A stretch of 23,369 nt of DNA, from positions 1,882,766-1,906,134 of the forward strand of contig KQ481993.1 in the NCBI GenBank assembly GCA_001430745.1. Reading direction: 5' to 3'. Positions 9,201-18,300 of this stretch are shown piece by piece. Within the stretch, counting starts at the first letter, position 1. Each line of letters begins with the position of its first letter. A program made the position numbers and the translations under genes. This DNA comes from Auxenochlorella pyrenoidosa (lineage: Eukaryota > Chlorophyta > Trebouxiophyceae > Chlorellales > Chlorellaceae). The notes below the pieces were generated by a model, which worked only from the letters and a program-made list of their open reading frames with translations, was not told the DNA's origin and did no database searches.

Positions 9201-12200
9201 GCTTGCCGGGGAGCACAGTCTCACAGCAGGCGCGCAGGGCGGCACCATGGCCTGAACCCGGCATATCCAAGGAGTCGCCATCATCAACAGCCCCCCCCCC
9301 CCCCCCCCCGCCCCGCGATGCAACCTCTGTTGCGATGCACCTGGCACCCCAGGCTGAGCCCACCCACCTGAGGGACAGCATAATCTCTGCCTCCTGCACA
9401 GCAGGCACCGCAGAGGCAGCGGCACGCACAGGTGGGCGACACACATGGGGGCTCAGGCAGCCAGCAGGGCCGTGCCCCTGCATGTGGCCCTGTGCAGTGC
9501 GGAGCCTCGACCCCTGGCCTCTGAAGCCCGGGGCACCGGCCGGCGCGCCACAGCGGGCCGTGCCTTCCCTCCTCCCAGCTGCCGGTGCCAGCGCTGCCTT
9601 GGCACATGCCAATTAGCGCTGCCATGGTCGGTGCCAACCAAGTACCACGCAGTATCATGCGGTGCCCTCACCTCCTCCAGCTTCAGCATCATCGGCGACG
9701 GCTGCGCCGGGGTGCCCGCCACCTGCCCATCCTCGCCCAGCAGCAGCTTTATGGCCACCGGCGTGGAGTTCCACTCCCCTGCAGGGTGGGGTGGGGTGGG
9801 CGGGTGAGCGGCGTGTGGGGGTGGGTGGTGTGGGTGGGGGTACCCACGAGTGTGGGGTGTGGGGGTGGGGGGTTGTGGGGGCGGAGGGGGCATGAGCTGG
9901 TGCGCCAAACACTCGCGCACGGGTGCAGAGCATGCGCCCCAGCGCGCTGCGCACCCAGGAACCTGGCGGACAAGAACCAATGGTAGCAGCCGCTCCACAA
10001 GCAGCAACAGCGCACAGGCAGGTCAAATCTTGCAGGCCAAAAACAGCGAAAGGGCACGGGCAGGTCAAATCTTGCAGGCCGCATGCTCACCAGAGTAAAC
10101 CTTGCCGAAGGAGCCAGCGCCCAGGCTGTCGGTGACGCTCAGCTCCTCAAACCGTATCAGCCACAGCGCGGACTGCGCGGGGCCCAGCGCGGGGCGCGCG
10201 GCAGCGCCGGAGCCTGCGGGCGGCCAAGGGGGTGCCGGGAGACAAGTGCCAGCGCTAAGGCCGCTGCCCGCTACGACCGCTTGCCCACTCGTTGACTAGT
10301 GCTTGAATGTGCACACCTGCCGCGTGCCGAGCGGCAGAGTTTCAGCTTGGCACTGGCCTTGATGCGCGCGTCAGCAGCAGAGTTGACGCCAGCAGCCGCC
10401 TGGGCACTCCATGTGTCCCTCCCGCCCCTGGGTCGCCCTCCCCCCTTCCCAGCCCCGCAGACAGGCCCCCCCCCCCCCAGCCCCGCGGCCCCCCTCCCCC
10501 CGCTGCCGACCCACCTGCTGTTGCTGCCGAGGAGCTGGAGGGCACGCGGCCGCCCACGTCGGTCCCCAGAGAATTGCCCTGCAGGGAGGGGGGCTCCTGC
10601 TTGGGCGTGGACAGCGCCAGGCTGCACCGGGGCCAGGAGGGGTGGGGGGTGGGTGGGTAGGTGGGTGGGTGGGGGGCACGGACGGGGCGCGCCGGGCACT
10701 TCTTGAAGGAGGGGGCAGTTGGCCTGTTTAAGCACAAGAGAGGAGGCCATGGGCAGGGGCTGCAGCGGGGCCGTGGGGAGGCACCACCAGCCAGCGCGTC
10801 CTGCCCTCGGAAGCAGCCCCCCCGGCGCCGAGTCGAAACGGCACAAGGCAGCCCGCCGGCGCTGCGCCGGCGCTGCGCCGGCAGCGCGCGCACCTTCCGA
10901 GGCCAAAGTCTGGCGCGGCGGCGGAGCGGGGCCCTGTGCCCTGCGACTGCGAGGATAACGACACATCGGCACTCTTTTTCCGGACCAGCATGGCCGCCGC
11001 CGCCAGCCCAGCAGCCGCCTCCACGTCCCCCTCCCTGCTGCCTATCGGGATAAAGCTGTCGGTGAGGCTGCCGCCGGCGCTGCCGCCGTGTGCGGGCGCC
11101 GCCTTGGCCGCCAGCGCGGCCTGCGGCCGCTGCCGCACGCGCCGGCGCCACAGCACGAATGCTGCGGCGAGAACGACTGCGCATGGGGGGGTGGGGGCGC
11201 AGCAGGCTGGTGAGGCACAGCGAGCGGCAGCGGTGCAGTGGTGTCTGGGGCGTGGCGCAGAACCCCCCGGGATGCATGCAGCGTCCTTTCCCGCTTCAGA
11301 CCTTGACTCGAGGAGTCACATGCACTTGTTGCTGCGCTCACCAGCGGCTGCGATGCCACCAATCACCCCGCCGGCGATGGCGGCGGCATTGCTGCCGCCG
11401 CCGCTCGCGCTGCCGTCGCTGCCTGTGGGGCTGCCGCTGACGCTGCCGCCATCACTGCTGCCGTCATCGCCGCTGCCATCGTCATCGCTGCCGTCGTCGC
11501 CGCCATCCTGCACCCCAGAAAACCCTTCCATGAGTGCATGGGCTGCTGCATCGCACGCGCACATTTAAAGCACACGTCCAAAAGGCATGTGCCCATCCAA
11601 CACCCAGGGCATGGCGAACACTGGTCATGCCAGCTTTTATGCAGCACGCTCAGGCGGCGCGCCCCTCCGCCCCCAACACCCCCCCCACCACCACACACAC
11701 ACCGGCGGCGGGGAGCCAACGCTGGCTGCGCTGACTGCGCCAGGGATGGTGCGTGGGTAGTAGGCCTGGCACTCGGGTGACGGCGCCGCGCCAGGCAGCA
11801 TGAGCAGCGTGCCGCTGCATTGCGCGCCGCCAGGGGTGCTGGGGTCCTGGCTGTACCGGTCCTTCCACCAGGGGCAGTCTGTCCGGTTGAGGTGGGGTGG
11901 GGTGGGGTGGGGTGGGTCAAAAGGTGGGGGTGGTGGCGGTAGTTTGCGGGCGGTGGTGTGTGTGTGGTGCGTTTGTGTGTGTGTGTGTGTGCGGGGGGTG
12001 GGGGTGGGGGGGCCCAGTGCGAAACTTAGGGCTGCTAGGTCGCTAGGCAGCCACGGTGCGTGTGCCAGCAAAGGCGCAGGCAGCGGGCCCCTCACCCTTG
12101 GGCTTGAGGTCCTTTGGGTCCAGGCAGATGTCAACGTAGCGCAGCCGCTTGGTACTGCAACAACCAATACAAGAGAGGAAAAGGTTAAGGTCTTCTTTTA

Positions 12201-14510
12201 TGTGATGTAGCGTGGCCGCTTGGTGCTGCAGGGGTGGGGTGAGGGTCGCCCCAGTCCGGCCGCCGCTTTGCGCAGCCCTCCCAGCCCGTGCAGCAGGGCG
12301 TGGGCGGCGCGGTCCGCACGCTGCGCGCCTCCTTCCCCCGTGCGCGTGCCTGCTCTGCGGCCCTCCTCACCCCATGCGCACCCCATGCGCCGGCCTGCGC
12401 CGAGGATTGTACTGGCCAATCGACTGAACGCCCCTCCAACCCCCAACATACCACCTGGAGCCCCACCATCACACCCGCACACCCCAACCGCTTCACACGC
12501 TCTCTCTCTCTCTGCTCCCTGGTCGGCCTGTCGGCGCGAGGTCTGTTCCCCCCTCCCTCTCAGCAATGTCGGCACGACGCCTGCCCCCCCACCCCACCCC
12601 ACCCCCGCACACACACACACCCGCACACANNNNNNNNNNNNNNNNNNNNNNNNNNNNNNNNNNNNNNNNNNNNNNNNNNNNNNNNNNNNNNNNNNNNNNN
12701 NNNNNNNNNNNNNNNNNNNNNNNNNNNNNNNNNNNNNNNNNNNNNNNNNNNNNNNNNNNNNNNNNNNNNNNNNNNNNNNNNNNNNNNNNNNNNNNNNNNN
12801 NNNNNNNNNNNNNNNNNNNNNNNNNNNNNNNNNNNNNNNNNNNNNNNNNNNNNNNNNNNNNNNNNNNNNNNNNNNNNNNNNNNNNNNNNNNNNNNNNNNN
12901 NNNNNNNNNNNNNNNNNNNNNNNNNNNNNNNNNNNNNNNNNNNNNNNNNNNNNNNNNNNNNNNNNNNNNNACCCCACCCCACCCACACACACACGCTCGC
13001 TCACGTTGGGTCGCACTGCACAAAGGTGCGGGCGATATTCTTGTCCAGAGCATCCAGCAAAGAGTCCCGGTCCAGCCCCGGGCTGTCGGCGGGGAGCACC
13101 AGCCCCTCGCTCGCCAGGATGGCCTGCGGGACGACCGAGGGGATGGGCCGGGGGTTGGGAGTCGAGGCGGGTAAGGAGGGGGAGTGCACGGGACGGGCGG
13201 GCAAACAGAGCGTGGGGAGAGGGATGCTTCTGGCACTGCCGTATTGCACATGCGCGCGCCCCCCCCCCCCCTCGGCCCTCACATTCACGTCGCGCTGGTT
13301 GAAGGCAGCAGCGATGGCGCCAAAGAAGGTGTCAATGGAGAGGCCGGAGCAGCGGCCCTCGCGGTCCCACAGGTCGCGCCACAGGCCCTCCACATCCCCT
13401 GCAGTGCCATGCCGGAGCATGCTGTGGTTTGGTTGGTTTCAGGAAGGCGGGAGGGAAGCGATTGCAAAGCAATAAGGGCCGCCAGTGATGCGCGCCTGCA
13501 GCGCAGCGCATGGCCCCGCGCCCCCCTGCTGCGCTCGCTCTGCAGCTGCTCGGGGTCTGGAGGTGACAAGCAAGCGCGCAGCCGCGCCTTCACCGTCAGT
13601 GCACCAGCGCCCAGCACCAGCAGCAGCGCTTGGGGGAACCCTTCACTACCTGCGCACCCCGCCACGCAGTGCGGCTCGGCCTGCCGGGCCCCTCAAGACA
13701 AACCACACCCGATGGGCTGCAAAAGATGCACTGCAGCTCCCCAAAGCCAGGCCGCACCCGAGGGGTTATAGAAGATGCACTGCAGCTCGGCCTGGACCTC
13801 TGGGGGGATCTGGGAGGCGTCGTAGGGGGTGCTGGGGCAGCCCCCCTGCTGCGAGGGGTTCTCGGTGTTGGCGTTGGTGGGGACCAGCTGGTTCACCGAA
13901 AAGGCTCCGCTGCAGCAGGAGGGGGTGGGGGTGGGGGTGGGGGTGAGGGAGTTAAGGTCGGGGGGTGGGGGTTATGTGTGTGGTTTGGGGGGGGGGGGGG
14001 TGGCGGCGGGACAGGTCAGCATGGCAGCGGTCTGGCTCCGGCATGCCGTGGCGGGAAGCAACGGGCGGGCGAGGCATGCGTGCATGCATGCCTCGAAACC
14101 CATGTGGCCCGCACCCCGGATCCACCCTCACATGGGCGTGTCGGCGCACGTCCCTGCGATGCACTCGTTTGGTGCCCACTCCCTGCAGCAGGGATGAGCC
14201 GGGGCGGTTGAACGAGCTGAGACGGTTGGGTTGGCTGGATGCGGCGCTGGGTCGGCGGCATTCCAGGGGCGACAGGGATGATCGGCGGGTGCAAGCAGCT
14301 CAATTGGATTGCACGAGCGCCGACTGGCGCACTGGCTCCCCTCCCGGGGCGAGCTGCAACGCGCCCAAGCCACAGACCCCCAGGCGGAGCTCACAGCTGC
14401 AGGACGAGCAGATCATAGCGTTTCTTCTCCTTCTCATCGGCTGCCACGCTGCATGCGGCAATGTGCAGAAGCAGGGCTGCCAGCAGGAGCCCAGGTCCTG
14501 CCAGCTTCAT
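6235..14510 (-). CDS. Receptor-like kinase: pseudo-RNase T2 ectodomain, one membrane span, TKL-type kinase
   Basis: Twenty-three exons close in phase to 765 codons: 14510-14395, 14182-14132, 13909-13758, 13398-13283, 13123-13005, 12154-12096, 11878-11703, 11507-11342, 11176-10894, 10621-10515, 10213-10091, 9778-9672, 9393-9368, 9039-8883, 8691-8629, 8519-8472, 8335-8316, 7985-7934, 7695-7669, 7473-7429, 7144-7125, 6830-6618, 6286-6235. The ATG was chosen because a signal peptide (1-24) follows at once. Residues 31-206 follow the RNase T2 fold: Y-D-L-L-V-L-Q-L, then the CAS I site (59-66), CAS II (112-123), and the end motif D-I-C-L-x3-D-L-K-P-K-D-C (193-206). The catalytic His and the Glu/His pair are replaced (N62, L116, E120), so no RNase activity is expected. 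A Cys-bearing linker (205-263) and an Asp/Gly/Ser stalk (264-303) lead to a span at 304-328, then R-R-R. The kinase (about 472-750) has G-A-G-S-F-G (480-485), K500, E526, H-R-D-L-K-S-P-N (606-613), D-F-N (626-628), A-P-E (651-653) and D665. Intracellular Ser/Thr or dual-specificity signalling is inferred. The ligand is unknown. Confidence 0.85.
7125..7144 (-). other. 20-nt microexon of the kinase (V-M-W-E-M-L)
   Basis: Flanked by CTGCAG and GTGAGC, it supplies the conserved end of the kinase F-helix segment (D-V-F-S-F-A-V-V-M-W-E-M-L-T). Without it the motif is broken and the phase is lost. Confidence 0.85.
8001..8048. repeat. Short tandem repeat GGTGGTCAAGTC in kinase intron 17
   Basis: Two copies of a roughly 27-bp unit containing GGTGGTCAAGTCRAG lie just upstream (in transcript sense) of the exon 18 acceptor. 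Related GTCAAGTCAAG sequence appears at 7621-7632. No function is evident. Confidence 0.6.
8316..8335 (-). other. 20-nt microexon carrying the kinase D-F-N motif
   Basis: This exon, between CAG and GTGAGT, encodes V-T-D-F-N-L and the first two bases of Ser. It holds the metal-binding Asp626 of the kinase, so skipping it would give a dead, frameshifted product. Confidence 0.88.
8520..8628 (-). other. GC-AG intron in the kinase catalytic loop
   Basis: The intron splits H-R from D-L-K-S-P-N. Only the donor AGG/GCGAGT keeps both phase and the invariant H-R-D motif. The nearest GT (GTGCCG) breaks the frame. Confidence 0.8.
9291..9309. repeat. Homopolymer C run (19 bases)
   Basis: A C19 tract in kinase intron 12. 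Length is uncertain in any assembly. Similar tracts occur at 1467-1480 and 13988-14001 (G), 13259-13271 (C) and 19952-19966 (G), all in introns. Confidence 0.9.
10017..10080. repeat. 22-bp direct repeat, two copies, in kinase intron 11
   Basis: Identical 22-base copies at 10017-10038 and 10059-10080 (core GGTCAAATCTTGCAGGCC), offset 42 bp and ending 10 bases from the donor of the glycine-loop exon. Unlike the boundary duplications it contains no exon sequence. Confidence 0.9.
10640..10672. repeat. G-rich tract with G-quadruplex potential
   Basis: Runs of three to six G separated by T or TA on the plus strand, in kinase intron 9. In the transcript it is a C-rich tract before the exon 10 acceptor. 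Similar GGGGT-type tracts occur at 11889-11919, 13920-13949 and 16617-16660. Confidence 0.7.
12096..12236 (-). repeat. Duplicated acceptor plus exon start (kinase gene exon 6) with in-frame stop
   Basis: The true exon 6 start (12154, after TTGCAG) is echoed 71 bp upstream in the transcript at 12225-12201, after a stronger CTGCAG at 12231-12226. About 25 exonic bases match with several changes. Using the copy keeps phase but reads T-T-K-R-P-R-Y-I-T and then TAA at 12200-12198, truncating the protein inside the ectodomain. Confidence 0.85.
12155..13004 (-). other. Kinase gene intron 5, containing the assembly gap
   Basis: 850 bases between ectodomain exons 5 and 6. The transcript-strand sequence on both sides of the N run is GT- and GGGGT-rich, so the gap is probably a collapsed simple repeat. 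Exons on both sides join in phase (CCA-AC/T), so the gap need not hide coding sequence. An extra exon inside it cannot be excluded. Confidence 0.7.
12630..12970. other. Assembly gap (341 N)
   Basis: Unresolved bases flanked by CACACA and ACCCC repeats on the plus strand. Translations that appear to cross it have no meaning. Confidence 0.99.
13691..13788 (-). repeat. Tandem 49-bp duplication of an exon end and donor (kinase gene exon 3)
   Basis: Unit 1 (13788-13740) holds the last 31 bases of exon 3, the donor TCGG/GTGCGG and the intron start. Unit 2 (13739-13691) follows directly with about three-quarters identity and its own ATCGG/GTGTGG. Use of the second donor would add 49 nt and shift the frame. 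Confidence 0.88.
14070..14095. repeat. Perfect 10-bp inverted repeat in kinase intron 2
   Basis: Arms CGAGGCATGC (14070-14079) and GCATGCCTCG (14086-14095) with a 6-base loop can form a hairpin. No gene product or terminator role is evident. Confidence 0.8.
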
Positions 14511-15385
14511 AGCCAGGCTTGGCCTGGGCTGGCGCGCTTCAGTCGAACAGCGCAGGCGGCATGTGCCTCTGGCAGGGTCTGCAGGCACAATACGCAGGCA
14601 GCGCAGACCATGCCAGGGTGGCAGCGCCACACAGACTGGAAGGCGGTGGCAGCTGGCGACATCATCGGCTCGGGAGCATTGTACTTGCCCAGCCTATGCC
14701 AACGTGGCTGACCTCCCTTATGTTGCATGCCTGGAGTTTAGATGCAGCCCAGAAACCACCATATACAAATCTCACCCTGCCACGCTGGTACGGTGCTCTG
14801 TGCGGCTGCACTGCAGCAAGTGGCATGGTCTGCTGCGCCCACTCAATGTAAAAATTGATCAAGCAATCGCATCGATAGCATTGGTGCGAGCTATTGGGGA
14901 AGGCATGCGAAGGGGGGGAAAGGCATATGGACGGCTGCGCAGGGTGAACAGAGACAGGCCAGACGTGATGCAAGGACATGCGAGTACAGTGATTTGTCAG
15001 TACAAATGGTCTGCCTAGCTAAAAAGAGTGAAGTAGGGGCCAGAGTGAATGAGGCGGCCGGTTTTGGGTGGTACAGTGCAGACCGAGGAGGGAAAAATTG
15101 CACAAGGTGTGCTTCACGTGCCCAAATGTCGGGGCAGTCAAGAGGATGGAATGGAAGGGGGGCAAAGAATGTCCGGTCGATGAAAAACGGCGATAGGGGG
15201 TAAGCAGAGGAGAGAGGGGGTGGCAGAGTTGCACAAATCGGGTGGCTTGACCGCAGCGGAATGCGCATCGGTGGGCATCACGGGCTATCATGTGCTGTGC
15301 ATGGCCAGCTGTTGCGGTGCCGTCCCACCCCTCTGAGGGGGCGGGGCCGCCCAGCCAGGCCATGCGGCCTGCTGTGCGGCAGCGC
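14511..15385. other. Intergenic region upstream of the kinase gene and downstream of DCAF12-like
   Basis: 875 bp between two genes in the same orientation. It should hold the 3' UTR of the DCAF12-like gene and the promoter of the kinase gene. I found no TGTAA on the minus strand, no clear TATA box and no coding exon. Composition is more AT-rich around 14840-15000 than in the genes. Confidence 0.5.
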
Positions 15386-18300
15386 TCAGTGCCACACTGC
15401 CATGTAGCAGCCCTGCAGGCCAAACGCAAGCGGGCCGCCGCAGACAAAGAGCCGCGTGCGGGAGCGGTCCCAGCAGTGCGCGTAGCAGGCGTGCCGGATG
15501 TCCATGCCTGGGCGGAGCACAACAGGGAGCACGGGCGGGGTGGCAGTTGGATGTTATGTGGGCAACCGAGGCGGGCAGCGTCCAAGCAATCCGGCAGGCT
15601 GGTACGCCGCAGGCGCGCAAAGATGCCCACACAAGTGGTGAGGCGCAGGCACGGGGCCATCCGCGGGGCGGAGAGCACAAGATATGCTGCCACTCACCAG
15701 CAAAGTGATCATAGTAGAGCTGCAGGGGCGAGGACAAGGCAGGCAGGGGGGGCCAAGTGGGCGTGAGGTGCGCAGGCAGCAGCCTTGGCGGGGCCCGAAC
15801 GCGAGCCAGGCATGCAGGCAGCCAGCCCGCCGCTGTGCATGCAGCGGCGCCGCGCAGTGGCATGCAGTGCGCGCTTCCACAAGGCCGGCCAGCCACCGGG
15901 CGGCTGCCAGGCGCACGCCATGCCAAGCGCACACAGTGGCAAGCCGGCAGGCAATCAAGCGCTCTTGCTTGCTTGCTTGTTTGGGCTTAAAGTCTGTCTA
16001 TCCGCAACGGAACTTGCGACACAGACCCAACTCACGTCGCTCTCCACGACATAGCCATCGCCCAGCTGCAGGTGCCGCCGCGGCTGCAGCACCGCCGGCG
16101 GCTGGGGCGACAGCTTGCAGTGCAGGCCGTCTGCTGCGTAGTCGTACGCCGCGCGCTCTGCACCCGGGTGGGGCGGGGCGGGCATGGGGCGGGTGCCACA
16201 GTGGGTGCCGGTACACGAAGGGGTAGATGGGCAGCGGCCGCATCTGCTGCACCGTCGTGCGCGGCATGTTCCAGGGAGGATCACACAAGAGGCCAGAGGG
16301 AAGGTGGCAGAGGCGGCAGAGGTGCCGGCTCTCAACAGGTGCTGCCGTTCCGCAGGCGCCCTGCCGCGACCCTGTGCCCCCATGCCATCCCGACAGCTGC
16401 AGGGCCCAGCGGGGGGGCACGCAGGCGGGCCCGGCGCAGGCAGCCCCACCTGTGGGCAGGAAGGCATGCGCGCGCACGTCGTAGAAGAACAGCTTGCCCT
16501 TGCCGGTGCCAAAGGACAGCAGCTGCTCCGTCAGCTGCACGCTGCGCACGCCCTGGTTCTCGTCGGGGGACGCAATCGCGTACAGCTCCGCGTCGCGCCT
16601 GCACGAGGCACGTGTGTGGGGTGGGGGGTGGGGTGGGGGGTGTGGGAGGGGGGGAGGGGCACGGGAGGGGGCGTATCGCAGCGGTCCCCTGTCGGCGGCG
16701 CTGCACAGCATCCAAGCCTTTGACGCCTCGCTCCGGCGATGCACGCCCGGCGCAGCGGGTCTTGCCTGCGCGGGTCCAGCAGCGTGACGTGGCCGATGGA
16801 GCCCACCGCCAGCAGGTCGCTGCGCTGCTCCATGCACACCAGCTCCTTGGACTTTTCCAGCTTGATCTGCACCAGGGCATGGAGCGATCGATGGGTCGGG
16901 ATTTGGGTTGGTGCAAAATAGCAAGAGTTCTGAGGGCCACGAGGGACGCGCAAAAAAGAAGAACGCGCGTGTTGGAGGTGTCGTGCCGGGCCAGGCGGGA
17001 ACAGCACGCAGCTGGTGGCCCTCGCGTGCTCGCTCCTTTGCTGGCGCCATTGACTCTTTTCCGACAGCCAAGTGCGCTCCACACATGCTCAGACCGTGCG
17101 CGCCCCGCCGGGTTTGTTCAGCCCAGGCACGGCGCAATGGCAGAGATGCGGAGATGGGTGGGCAGCGGGCGGCCACCCACCGTGCGCACTGTCCGCAGGT
17201 TGCGAGCCGGGTCCAGGAGCTTGATGCAGCCCTCGGTGGAAAGGGCGGCCAGGCGGCAGCTGTCGGCGTCGTACTTGACGTCCCGCACCTTGCCCTGCAG
17301 CCATGGAGTGCACAGAGGCACAGCGACAGGCAGGCTTCACCGAGCCTGGATTGGTGAGAGGGTGGACAGCGCATGTGCAACCGCCTCGCCACGGCCTCGA
17401 CGCCCAGCACCCACGTCAGGCTCGGGCTGCAGCGGCCCCGACATGGCACCGGCCTTGCATTGCGCCGCCCTTGTACCTCTTGATACCCTTGTGCACAACT
17501 GCCCTGCATCCCTGGCACCCGCCGGGTGCGCCCCACGCGCCCCATGCGCCCCGCCTGGCTGGCGCCCAGCACCCACCTCGAACTTGCGCTGCAGCCCTGC
17601 CGGCCCCGGCGCGCCCGGCGTCTTGTACTGCTCGGCCGGGGCGCCAGACCCCGGCTCTGGCACGTGCCACAGCGCCACCGACTGGTCGCGCGAGCCGGTG
17701 ACCAGGTGCCGGTCGCTGACCCAGGCCATGCCAAACACCCAATCTTGGTGGCCCTGCGGGGCGGCAGGGGAGGGCGGGCGGGTGACGTGTGCAGGAGCAG
17801 ACGGGCGCTGCGCCCCGCACATGTGAGACACCCAGCGCGGGCGGTCCCCTCGCCAGGCAGCCACCCCGGGCGCGGGTGATCTCGAGATGGCCACGACTGG
17901 CGGCCAGGCTCGAGCCGCACTTGGGCGGACACACAGGCAGGCTGGCGGGCATGCAGACACGCACGCCCATGCCGCGCCTCCAGCCCACTGCAGCACAAGG
18001 CACGCGCGGCCAAGCGCCAGCCAAGCTGCTGCAGCAGGCAGCCGCGCCCCCACCGCGCCCCCGCGCAGCACCCAGCAGCTGTGGCTCACCACAAGCGTCT
18101 GCACGGGCTCGAAGTCTGGCAGGCCCAGCACCGCGGCGTCTGCTGGCTCTGCTCCCCCAGTGGCCACCAGGTCTCCAGCAGGGTTGACCGCCACGGAGTG
18201 GATGCCGCAGGAGCCCCACACAGACTCCACCACCGGGTGCTGCCGCGGTGGCGGCGGCGGCAGCGGCACGCTGCGCAGCGCGCCGCTGGCTGTGTCCCAC

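Noticed and set aside
10317..10404. Possible extra kinase-gene exon (A-A-G-V-N-S-A-A-D-A-R-I-K)
   Set aside because: Neither end fits the phase of its neighbours with good splice sites, while exon 10 (phase 1) joins the glycine-loop exon directly in phase.
10894..10912. D-F-G-L motif in the juxtamembrane exon
   Set aside because: It precedes the glycine loop by about 70 residues, so it cannot be the kinase activation-loop motif. It is a chance match.
11889..11919. Telomere-like GGGGT repeat
   Set aside because: Short, interstitial, and does not match the plant/algal telomere unit. It is read as the C-rich acceptor tract of the opposite strand gene.
12198..13475. Open frames spanning the N run on both strands
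   Set aside because: Runs of N translate as unknown and create artificial frames.
13005..14510. A catalytically active secreted RNase T2 gene separate from the kinase
   Set aside because: The catalytic residues are missing, and exons continue in phase through the stalk and membrane span into the kinase with no stop codon.
16072..17826. 584-codon plus-strand open frame
   Set aside because: Antisense shadow of the DCAF12-like exons, with no recognisable domain.
15998..18013. 671-codon minus-strand open frame
   Set aside because: It runs through several introns of the DCAF12-like gene and is mostly in the wrong frame for its exons. The spliced model explains the conserved motifs.
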